This document shows positions 24,432 through 31,861 of a stretch of 51,950 nt of DNA, piece after piece. Below the pieces are notes generated by a model that did no database searches, was not told where the DNA came from, and saw only the letters and a list, made by a program, of their open reading frames with translations. The translations under genes were made by a program, and so were the position numbers. The DNA is from Prevotella sp. (GTDB lineage Bacteria > Bacteroidota > Bacteroidia > Bacteroidales > Bacteroidaceae), in assembly GCA_016285055.1 (NCBI GenBank), contig JAEEPZ010000016.1, positions 1-51,950 of the forward strand. The letters are read 5' to 3'. How positions within the stretch are numbered: position 1 is the first letter of the stretch; every line of letters begins with the position of its first letter.

Positions 24432-25934
24432 ATGCAATATTACAGCACTAACGGGAAGGCCCCGATGGCCGACCTGAAGAAGGCCGTCGTCAAGGGACTG
24501 GCCGAAGACCGTGGGCTATACATGCCCGAGAGAATAAACCGTCTGCCGAAGGCTTTCTTCGACGACATGCCGACGATGCGCTTCCAGGACATCGCCTACA
24601 ACGTGGCTGCTGCCTTCTTTGGCGAGGACATCGACGGCGACGGCCTGAAGGAACTGGTATATGACACCCTGAAGTTCGACTGCCCCGTCGTCAAGGTGAA
24701 GGAGAACATCTACGCGCTGGAGCTCTTCCACGGCCCCACGCTGGCCTTCAAGGACGTGGGCGCACGGTTCATGGCCCGACTCCTGCAGTACATGTTGAGA
24801 GTAAAGAGTTCAGTGTTGAGTGACATTTCCTCTGCTGGTAAAGAAAAGTCACTCAACACTCAACACTCAACACTCAACAAGACAGTCAACATGTTGAGAG
24901 TAAAGAGTTCAGTGTTGAGTGACATTTCCTCTGCTGGTAAAGAAAAGTCACTCAACACTCAACACTCAACACTCAACAAGACAGTCAACGTGCTCGTAGC
25001 CACCAGCGGCGACACGGGCTCGGCAGTGGCCAACGGATTCCTCGGCGTCGACGGCATCCATGTCTATGTGCTCTATCCCAAGGGCAAGGTAAGTCCCATA
25101 CAGGAGTGCCAGTTCACCACCCTCGGACAGAACATCACAGCTGTCGAGGTGGATGGCGTCTTCGACGACTGCCAAGCCTTGGTGAAGAGCGCCTTCATGG
25201 ACGCCGAGCTGAACGAGCACATGATGCTCACGTCGGCCAACTCCATCAACGTGGCCCGCTTCCTGCCGCAGGCTTTCTATTACTTCAATGCCGTAGCGCG
25301 TATAAAGGGAGAGTTAAAAGTGGAAAGTGGAGAGTTTCCACTGGTGATGTGCGTTCCCTCCGGCAACTTCGGCAACATCTGCGCCGCCCTCTTCGGCCAT
25401 GCGATGGGACTGCCCGTGAAGCGCTTCATCGCTGCCAACAATGCCAACGACGTGTTCTACAACTATCTGCAGACAGGCCGCTACGAGCCGAAGCCCTCGA
25501 TACAGACGCTGGCCAACGCCATGGACGTGGGCGACCCCTCGAACTTCGCACGCATCATCAACCTCTACAGTGAGAACGGCAAGCTGACGCCCGAGGAGAC
25601 CCACCAGCGCATCACCAGCCTCATCAGCGGAGCCACCTACAGCGACGAGCAGATCAAGGAAACCATGCGTCAGTGCTATGCCGAGACCGGTTATATCCTC
25701 GACCCCCACGGCGCCTGCGGCTACCGCGCACTGGAGGAGCAGCTCAAGGACGGCGAGGTGGGCATCTTCTGCGAGACGGCACATCCCGCGAAGTTTAAGG
25801 AGAAGGTCGATGACATCCTTGGCATCGACGTGGAGATTCCCGAGCGCCTTGCTGCCTTCATGCGCGGCGAGAAGCAGAGCGTTCCCATGCCCAACGACTT
25901 TGAGGCATTTAAGCACTTCCTCATGGAGCAGTAA
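24432..25934 (+). CDS. thrC: Threonine synthase with two in-frame repeat insertions
   Basis: 500 residues, about 65 more than the usual size. It converts O-phosphohomoserine to threonine with PLP. The PLP lysine is in LAFKDVGARFMARL, and the phosphate-binding segment ATSGDTGSAVANG and VPSGNFGNICAALFGHAMG are intact. Between the first two lies a 66-residue insertion made of two identical 33-residue copies (MLRVKSSVLSD...LNTQHSTLNKTVN), encoded by a perfect 99-bp tandem duplication. A second smaller insertion (KGELKVESGEF) precedes VPSGN. Both fall where the family has variable surface loops, so activity may survive. The gene is monocistronic with its own promoter. Confidence 0.93.
   Translation: MQYYSTNGKAPMADLKKAVVKGLAEDRGLYMPERINRLPKAFFDDMPTMRFQDIAYNVAAAFFGEDIDGDGLKELVYDTLKFDCPVVKVKENIYALELFHGPTLAFKDVGARFMARLLQYMLRVKSSVLSDISSAGKEKSLNTQHSTLNKTVNMLRVKSSVLSDISSAGKEKSLNTQHSTLNKTVNVLVATSGDTGSAVANGFLGVDGIHVYVLYPKGKVSPIQECQFTTLGQNITAVEVDGVFDDCQALVKSAFMDAELNEHMMLTSANSINVARFLPQAFYYFNAVARIKGELKVESGEFPLVMCVPSGNFGNICAALFGHAMGLPVKRFIAANNANDVFYNYLQTGRYEPKPSIQTLANAMDVGDPSNFARIINLYSENGKLTPEETHQRITSLISGATYSDEQIKETMRQCYAETGYILDPHGACGYRALEEQLKDGEVGIFCETAHPAKFKEKVDDILGIDVEIPERLAAFMRGEKQSVPMPNDFEAFKHFLMEQ
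24792..24989. repeat. Perfect 99-bp tandem duplication of an inverted heptamer element inside thrC
   Basis: 24792-24890 and 24891-24989 are identical. Each copy has four left heptamers of the GTTGAGT type, then GAC, a 23-nt core, GTC and four ACTCAAC heptamers, which are the reverse complement. The unit length is a multiple of three, so the frame is kept. Confidence 0.95.
25309..25343. repeat. Second heptamer array in thrC
   Basis: GGAGAGT, TAAAAGT, GGAAAGT and GGAGAGT are followed by the inverted unit TTCCACT, all at 7-nt spacing. It is a different heptamer sequence from the first insertion but has the same period and an inverted end. Confidence 0.65.
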
Positions 25935-26211
25935 GGGAATGTTAACTGCATGGCTTTTACGATGATCCGCAACCAGGTGATTGTAAAGATTTTTTCCCAA
26001 AAAATACGTCTCTGAAAAATCTCAAAATAGAAAAAATGAGGGTCGTCCCTACACCGTAAAACGGACTTCGTTTTTGTTTGCCACGTTCTTTCACGGACTC
26101 ATTCGGACAGCAGAAACAAGGAAATCTGCGCACTTTGCGGAAAATGTGCAGCCTTTTAGCGTCATAACCGACCTGTTTGTAAAATTTTCGAGCTCATTTA
26201 TACTCAAAAAG

Positions 26212-26258
26212 AGGCTCCGCAGAAAAATTCCCAGCCTGGGAATTTTTCTGCGGAGCCT
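26212..26258. repeat. 47-nt palindrome with a one-base centre
   Basis: The 23 bases at 26212-26234 are the exact reverse complement of 26236-26258, with a single C between. It lies in the 679-nt gap between thrC and the C10 protease gene. A small ORF across it (26074-26304) has no recognisable features and was not called. A weaker hairpin (AAAACG-CGTTTT, 26058-26073) lies upstream and might terminate thrC. Confidence 0.9.
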
Positions 26259-26441
26259 GGATTTTTTCATGGGGAGGCTCGCCATGAATGTCAAGAATCA
26301 TTAAACGCCTATCACTCAGCAAAATAGCGAATACCTGTCATTTTGCGAAAATTTCGGTCAAGAATACATTTGGTGAATTCCAGCCGATTCTCGTTGTCCT
26401 AACTTTTTACTTTTGTAAAAAAAAGTGATTCAAGTTTCGCT

Positions 26442-26590
26442 CAAGTTTCAGGAGTTAAAGGAGTTAAGGGAGTTAAAGACAAATGACTCTCCATGAAAAG
26501 CCTTTGTCTCTGGGTTGAAATCCATAGCAAAACTATTGTCTTTAACTCCTTTAACTCCCTTAACTCCCTTAACTCCTTTAACTCCAAAAC
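26442..26590. repeat. GGAGTTAAA inverted-repeat element, copy C
   Basis: Left arm 26451-26480 and right arm 26538-26585 are GGAGTTAAA-type units in inverted orientation. An outer CAAGTTT/AAACTTG pair extends the stem. The 57-nt core at 26481-26537 differs from that of copy A at only a handful of positions. Relative to the minus-strand gene ending at 26614 it begins about 25-28 nt after the stop, as in copies A and B. Confidence 0.9.
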
Positions 26591-26613
26591 TTGCGAAAGT
26601 TGAATAAAAGTGG

Positions 26614-29600
26614 CTATTTCTTTACCTTGACCGTCTTGCCGTCGGCGTGCTGGATGATATGGATGGCTGGATGCCTTGTGCCAGCGCTGCGGTCGGCGGG
26701 ACGTCCCTGCAGGTCGTAGACGATGGCGGGACGATGACTGTTGGCGGCATCGGGCGTGGGCAGGCCGATGCCTTGCGTCGAGGTCAACTCGTCGGGCAGG
26801 GTGATGGCTGGTGCGCCCTCGGGTGCCCTGAACCATGCCGTGAAGGGCTTGACGGCCACCTGCCCGTCTGCCGGCTCAAAGGCCGTACCCTCATCGTTGA
26901 GCATATACACCTGCTGCTGGCGACCGCTGACGGTGGTGCCCTCGAAGGTGTAGCCCTCGGCGCTGATGGCTATGGCAGCATCGGCCGTGGGCGTGAAGCG
27001 TGCTTCGGCGGCACTGAATGTCTGCGGCGCTGCTGTGGCGGCGAGCATGAGGTAAGGCAGATGGCGCTCGATGGCTTTGACCTCGGCGAGCCGCGGCTCT
27101 CCCTGCGCTGTCGTCTCAGTAAACGTGGCCATGCGCAGGCCGGCGGGCAGCTGCTGCGGGGTGAAGGGCAGCACTACGGTCTGCCATTGCGTGGCGGCGG
27201 GGCAGGTGAAGGTGGCCTCGTCGGCGGTGAAGGCTGAGGGAGTGAAGAAAGAGTAGCTGGCATCGAGCGTGATGCGTTCCGCATGGTTGCCCATGACGAC
27301 GTTGCAGTCATCGAGGCCCTCGGGGACGTTGGCGGCAGCAGGTGAAAGCAGGTAGAGCGTGTTGGGATTGCTGTTGGGTCTCACTGCCTTGATGAAGTCG
27401 GCCGCCCCTGTCATGTCAACGGCCAGTGCTCCCGAAGGCGTGTTGAGCGTGGCCTGCGGTGCCATGCCTGTCACCGATAGGTTCTGCTGCCAGCAGATGA
27501 TGCCGGGCTGTGGACGGCCCATGGACCGCAGTCCGCCGTCCTGTATGTCGCCGCCCTCGCTGTAGAGGATGCTCATGGCGTAGTTGGCCCCCATCTCGAG
27601 GTTGCCGAAGTAATAGGGTGCCTGCGCTGTGCGTCGCGGCTCTATCTGCATGGTCACGTAGAGGCTGCCGGCATCGTAGAAATAACCGTTGTCGGCCTGC
27701 TTGAAGAGCCACAGCCGCACCATGCCGTCGAAAGGCTCACTGCTGTTGGTGTTCTGTATGGTGACGCGCCCCTGGAAGCAGTTGCCATAGACGTTGCCTC
27801 CTGAACGGTTGCTGATGGTGTGGCTCATGTAGCGCAGCTGGCGGCCGGAGGCGATGCCCTCGTCGGTCACCTCTATCTGTCCTTCGCCCACGATATGCTC
27901 TCCGTTCCAGTCGGTAGCGAGCCAGATGTTCCACAGTCCTGCCTGCTCGGGCTTGAAGTTGAGTGCTATTGTTGCCTCTTGGCCAGCGGGCAGGTTGAGC
28001 AGTGTGTGGCTCTTGCTCCCGCCCTTGTCATTGCTCTGGCTGGCCAGCAGGTGTATCTCTGTGAACAGCTCGTCGTCGGCGTCGTTGCGGAAGGTGGCGC
28101 TGACGGGCTGGTTGTCTCCTCTCTTATGGTTGCCTGTGAAGCTGAGGGCGGTCATGGCGATATTGGCTATGGGGCGCATCTCCATTTTTGTGACGTTGCC
28201 GTCGGCATCCACCTCAGTATAGACATATCGCAGCTCTGGCGACATGTTGGTGCGCCAGGCGGTGTCGGTGGCGCGCTTGCTGATGGGCACGATGTGATAG
28301 TTGCCTTCGGGCAGACCGCTGACGGTAAACTCCAGGCCGACGTAGTAGTTCTGGTTGAGCTGCACGGTGGCATAGTTGCCTATGGCCGTCAGCCGTCCCT
28401 CTTCGTTGACATAGCCTATGCCCATGTTCCAGTTGGCCGACACACCCGACCAGTTGATGTAGTTGGCAAAGAACTTGTTGGCGTCCCTCAGCTCCCAGTC
28501 GTTGGCGGTGAGCTGATAGCGGTATTGCGGTGTGTCCTCCTCGTCGGCCTTCTGCCCGTCGGGCCGCTTCATGCCGATGATGGCATCCTGTCCCATGTTG
28601 TAGCCTCCGGGCGTGAGGCTGGCGCCTATTCCGCTGTTGTTGTCGGGGTCGAGCACATCGATTCTGAAGTATCCGTTGGACATGCCTCCCCATCCCCAGT
28701 TGACATGGAAGAGCCCTTCCACGTCGTAGCCGTCGAGCACGAAGGCATGGCCGCCGCCTGAGTTCTGTCCGCCGAAGGGCACAGGATGGCCTGTGGCAAT
28801 CTCGTTATATATCAGGTCGTTCCACTGCTGCAGGGTGTACATGTCGCGCTTGGCCACATGGGTGCCGTCGTCGTAGTCGAAGTAGTTGACCAGGCCGTCG
28901 ATGCCCTCTGAATAGCCCGATGACGACGATTCGCCGTAGGTCATTTTGCAGTCCATGCCTATCCAGAGCATGAGCTCGGCGATGGCTTTCTTCTGTGCCT
29001 CGGTCTCTGAGCCGTTGTAATGGTCGAGGATGTTGTCCCAGTCGATGACCGAGCCAGCGGGTATGCTGTTGAGTCGCACCGACTTCTCACCTTGGTCGGT
29101 GCTGTATTTCTGTACATAGCCGGGGATGGTGCGCTTGGTCCTCTCCGGCCATCGGTAGTAGCCCACCACCTGTGCCATGGCCGTGGCCACGCATCCTGTG
29201 GCGCTGTGTCCGCCCTCGCTGCCGTCCTGACGGTAGTAGACGGGACACAGCTGGTTGTAGGGGTCGCCCTGGTTCCATGTCATGGTCAGCAGCGGCTCAA
29301 CGCTGTGGCGCGCCGGCATGTGATAGATTTGTGGGCTGCAGGCTGTCGTCAGCTTCCTGTCTTCCTGCATGGCGAAGAGGTCGTCGAGTTGCGCTATTTG
29401 CTCTTTGTATGATTGCAGCATCCATCGCAGCCCGTCGGGGAGGTTGTCCTCGTCGAAGGTGCCGCTGTCGGCATAGCCTAAGACGGGGGCCGTGCGGTCG
29501 TCGCCCGATACGATGACGTAGCCCCGCTCTGCATTGAAGGCGTAGAGTGGGGCAGTGGTGCCTGCATTGCCGGGTGCTATGGCTCGGCTGGTGGCCGTGG

Positions 29601-29745
29601 CAGGGATGTAGATGCCTCGGCTGGCCATGAACTGGCGCGCGGTGGCGAGCGCCTGGTCATGGTCAACGGGGCTGGACTGGGCGGCTGTGGCCATGGTGAG
29701 CATGATGCCGCCAAGGAAGGTTTTTAGCAAGTGATGGATGGTCAT
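26614..29745 (-). CDS. Secreted C10 (streptopain-like) cysteine peptidase with prodomain and T9SS-like tail
   Basis: 1043 residues. A signal peptide is followed by a Spi-type inhibitory prodomain (about 28-130: ATARQFMASRGIY, RGYVIVSGDDRTAPVLGY). The C10 catalytic domain (about 150-395) has the catalytic Cys in HSATGCVATAMAQV and the His in GGGHAFVLDGYD; NWGWGG follows as expected. The remaining 600 residues are beta-sandwich modules, and the end (YDLQGRPA, ADGKTVKVKK) is a T9SS-like tail. It is the last gene of a four-gene operon; its ATG overlaps the upstream stop (ATGA). It probably degrades host or dietary protein, or trims glycoproteins together with the glycosidases of the operon (inference). 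Confidence 0.9.
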   Translation of the reverse strand: MTIHHLLKTFLGGIMLTMATAAQSSPVDHDQALATARQFMASRGIYIPATATSRAIAPGNAGTTAPLYAFNAERGYVIVSGDDRTAPVLGYADSGTFDEDNLPDGLRWMLQSYKEQIAQLDDLFAMQEDRKLTTACSPQIYHMPARHSVEPLLTMTWNQGDPYNQLCPVYYRQDGSEGGHSATGCVATAMAQVVGYYRWPERTKRTIPGYVQKYSTDQGEKSVRLNSIPAGSVIDWDNILDHYNGSETEAQKKAIAELMLWIGMDCKMTYGESSSSGYSEGIDGLVNYFDYDDGTHVAKRDMYTLQQWNDLIYNEIATGHPVPFGGQNSGGGHAFVLDGYDVEGLFHVNWGWGGMSNGYFRIDVLDPDNNSGIGASLTPGGYNMGQDAIIGMKRPDGQKADEEDTPQYRYQLTANDWELRDANKFFANYINWSGVSANWNMGIGYVNEEGRLTAIGNYATVQLNQNYYVGLEFTVSGLPEGNYHIVPISKRATDTAWRTNMSPELRYVYTEVDADGNVTKMEMRPIANIAMTALSFTGNHKRGDNQPVSATFRNDADDELFTEIHLLASQSNDKGGSKSHTLLNLPAGQEATIALNFKPEQAGLWNIWLATDWNGEHIVGEGQIEVTDEGIASGRQLRYMSHTISNRSGGNVYGNCFQGRVTIQNTNSSEPFDGMVRLWLFKQADNGYFYDAGSLYVTMQIEPRRTAQAPYYFGNLEMGANYAMSILYSEGGDIQDGGLRSMGRPQPGIICWQQNLSVTGMAPQATLNTPSGALAVDMTGAADFIKAVRPNSNPNTLYLLSPAAANVPEGLDDCNVVMGNHAERITLDASYSFFTPSAFTADEATFTCPAATQWQTVVLPFTPQQLPAGLRMATFTETTAQGEPRLAEVKAIERHLPYLMLAATAAPQTFSAAEARFTPTADAAIAISAEGYTFEGTTVSGRQQQVYMLNDEGTAFEPADGQVAVKPFTAWFRAPEGAPAITLPDELTSTQGIGLPTPDAANSHRPAIVYDLQGRPADRSAGTRHPAIHIIQHADGKTVKVKK

Positions 29746-31067
29746 TTTCGTTGTGTTGTCTTTTTGCCGTTTTCTATGACGATGACGCTGTGCCCGGTGG
29801 CTCTGCGTCCCATGAGGTCAAATGCGTGGCGTTTCACTGTTTGCTTTTCTGTCTCTACTGCCACGATGCCCTGTTCCTCGTCCATGCGTTCTATCTTCAG
29901 CGATGAGAGGCGGTTGCCCCATGCTCCCATGCGGGGCAGCTCGCTGTCGGTCCACGACTTCGACATGCCGGTGAGGTCGCTGTTGATGTAAGCCGTGAGG
30001 CGGTAGCCCTCTTCTAAGCGGAATGAGGCGATGTCTTTGTTGGCGATGCCCCATGCCGACAGCTCGCCCGTGCTGTAGCTGCCCTCGGGCAGGGCCACGG
30101 CATAGCCCTCGTAGTTGTTCTCGCTGTAGAGGGTGGCCACGGCGGGACGCTCAATGGCTGCGTCGGCCTTCGAGGGGAAGATGCGGTTCATGGCCGACGC
30201 CCATTTGTTGAGGTTCCATGTCTCGTCGTTGTACACCCACACGAAGCCTCCCTCCACGCCGTTGTTGTCTTTCCACGACTGCATCTGTGCCACCGATGTT
30301 TCCATGTCGGTTTGGTAGTTGGTGCGTCCGGCGTGTACGGGCAGCCCTCCCAGCTTCCAGTTGCTGGGATTGTTGCCGGCTCCGCCGTCATAGCACTGTA
30401 TGAGCACGCGCTCGCAGGCTCCGGGCCGCTGCCGGTTGAGGCCTGTGACGAGGCTTTGCCAGAACGACTTGTTGGTGTAGGGCGCTATGGTGGTGGTGTA
30501 GCCCAGGTCGTACATCATCGCGTGGAACTTCACCGCCGTAGCCGCATCGTAGCCGTGCTCGTCGTCGTTGTTCACTGCATCGATGTCGGGTACGGCCTCC
30601 TTCAGCGCCTTGAAGTTGCGATAGAGAATGGTGTTCTCGCCCGTCCCTTCGCTGTTCACCAGGTCTCTGATGTGCAGATAGGACTCGTTGCCCCATCCGC
30701 CGATGCATATCTCGATGCGCTCAATGGCTGTGGGCCAGGTCTTCAGCGCCTTCACATCGTCGGCATAGTGTGGCTGGGTGGCGTCAAACACATACTTGCC
30801 GTCGCTACAGATGGTCTCGCCGTCGGTGGTCAGCGTGCCGTCGGCCTCGACATTGACGTTGAAGAGGATGACGTAGGTGAAGCCGGAGTTCTTCAGCGTC
30901 TCGATGGTACGGGGCCGTTCGCGGCGTATGTGCCCTCCTACGTAGACACCGCTGCCTGCCTGTGCCGCCACAGTGATGTATGACAGGCAGGAAACCAGAA
31001 AGAGCGATGCCTTCCTCTTGTTCCCCATGAAGGGAAGTAGTCGGGAAATGGCTGAACGGAGTGTCAT
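29742..31067 (-). CDS. GH18-like TIM-barrel protein with beta/gamma-crystallin domain and T9SS-like tail
   Basis: 441 residues from the ATG at 31065-31067. A second in-frame ATG at 31026-31028 (MGNKRKASLFLVSCLSY) gives a cleaner signal peptide and may be the true start. The frame continues open to 31775, but that part is an out-of-frame shadow of the upstream gene. Residues of about 40-315 look like a GH18-type barrel: TYVILFNVNVE, ERIEICIGGWG and the acidic DIDAVNNDDEHGYD at the catalytic strand. Residues of about 330-415 (LYSENNYEGYAVALPEG) form a beta/gamma-crystallin fold. The tail is DLMGRRA plus IVIENGKKTTQRK. GH18 enzymes cut chitin or N-glycan cores; activity here is unproven because the motif is not the textbook DxxDxDxE. 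Confidence 0.72.
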   Translation of the reverse strand: MTLRSAISRLLPFMGNKRKASLFLVSCLSYITVAAQAGSGVYVGGHIRRERPRTIETLKNSGFTYVILFNVNVEADGTLTTDGETICSDGKYVFDATQPHYADDVKALKTWPTAIERIEICIGGWGNESYLHIRDLVNSEGTGENTILYRNFKALKEAVPDIDAVNNDDEHGYDAATAVKFHAMMYDLGYTTTIAPYTNKSFWQSLVTGLNRQRPGACERVLIQCYDGGAGNNPSNWKLGGLPVHAGRTNYQTDMETSVAQMQSWKDNNGVEGGFVWVYNDETWNLNKWASAMNRIFPSKADAAIERPAVATLYSENNYEGYAVALPEGSYSTGELSAWGIANKDIASFRLEEGYRLTAYINSDLTGMSKSWTDSELPRMGAWGNRLSSLKIERMDEEQGIVAVETEKQTVKRHAFDLMGRRATGHSVIVIENGKKTTQRK

Positions 31068-31069
31068 GG

Positions 31070-31861
31070 CTATTTCTTCAGTTGGCTGTTGATGATGTTC
31101 GTGCTGCGTGTGCCGGCTGTCATTTCTGCGTGGATGGTCTCGTGGTAGAGGTCGACGGTGATGCGGTAGAAACCCTCCTGATAGACGTGCCACTTGGTGT
31201 CGTCGCCGCCCTGCCTGAACTGCGTTGTGGTGAGGATGTCCTCGTCCTGCGTGAAGGGATGCAGCTCGCGCGGTCCCCACGTCATCTGTCCCTCCAGCTT
31301 GAAGCGGTCGGGCTCCACCACGTTGAAATGGCCGAGCCAGCCCTCCCAGGTGAAGACGTAGGGATTGTCGTGACTGCGCTTGAAGGGCAGCATGTTGTCG
31401 CGCTTCCATTCGGTGTTGTCGGCGCCGTTGGTGATGGCGCTGCCGGCTATGAGCACTTCGTTCCAGGGCAGCAGCAGCAGTCCGGTCACTGTGCGCTTGC
31501 CGGTGTCTACGACGAAGCGGTAGGTGTCTTCCTGGAACGACACGTACCATCCCTCGCGGCTGGCATCTGTGGTCAGCACGTAGGCGAGGCCGTTGTTCAC
31601 AAGATAGGAGTCGGCCAGCTGCGGTGCCAGATACTGCGTGTCGCTGCCTGCTGTGGCGGTGGTCATAATCTTCAGCTCGCCAGCGTTCAGCGCGCCGGTA
31701 AAGGTGAACTTCCCGTCGGGCCTGCGCGTCAGCTGCACCGTCGTGCCATCGGGCAGGGCGCTGCCTGTGGCCCAAAGGGCGTCTTGCGCGACGGTGGCGC
31801 TAAATGAAAAAAGAAAAATGATAAATGATAAACTCAGGCGGAGTATGGTTGACCTTTTCAT
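31070..31861 (-). CDS. SusE/SusF-like outer-membrane glycan-binding protein
   Basis: 263 residues with signal peptide (ILRLSLSFIIFLFSFSATVAQ). WATGSALPDG, FTFTGALNAGELKI, LLLLPWNEVLIAGSA, PYVFTWEG and YRITVDLYHETI show tandem starch-binding-like beta domains of the SusE/SusF type. It lacks an obvious lipobox, unlike classical SusE/F. A clear paralog (same order of motifs) is at 46314-47051, also next to a GH31 gene. Its start overlaps the GH31 stop by four bases. A role in capturing the glycan cut by GH31 is inferred. Confidence 0.75.
   Translation of the reverse strand: MKRSTILRLSLSFIIFLFSFSATVAQDALWATGSALPDGTTVQLTRRPDGKFTFTGALNAGELKIMTTATAGSDTQYLAPQLADSYLVNNGLAYVLTTDASREGWYVSFQEDTYRFVVDTGKRTVTGLLLLPWNEVLIAGSAITNGADNTEWKRDNMLPFKRSHDNPYVFTWEGWLGHFNVVEPDRFKLEGQMTWGPRELHPFTQDEDILTTTQFRQGGDDTKWHVYQEGFYRITVDLYHETIHAEMTAGTRSTNIINSQLKK

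Noticed and set aside
26074..26304. 76-codon ORF between thrC and the C10 protease gene
   Set aside because: It runs through a perfect palindrome, has an overlapping frame on the other strand, and no recognisable domain or promoter.
31068..31775. N-terminal extension of the GH18-like frame up to 31775
   Set aside because: The extension is arginine/histidine-rich out-of-frame translation of the SusE/F-like gene; a signal peptide appears only after the ATG at 31067.
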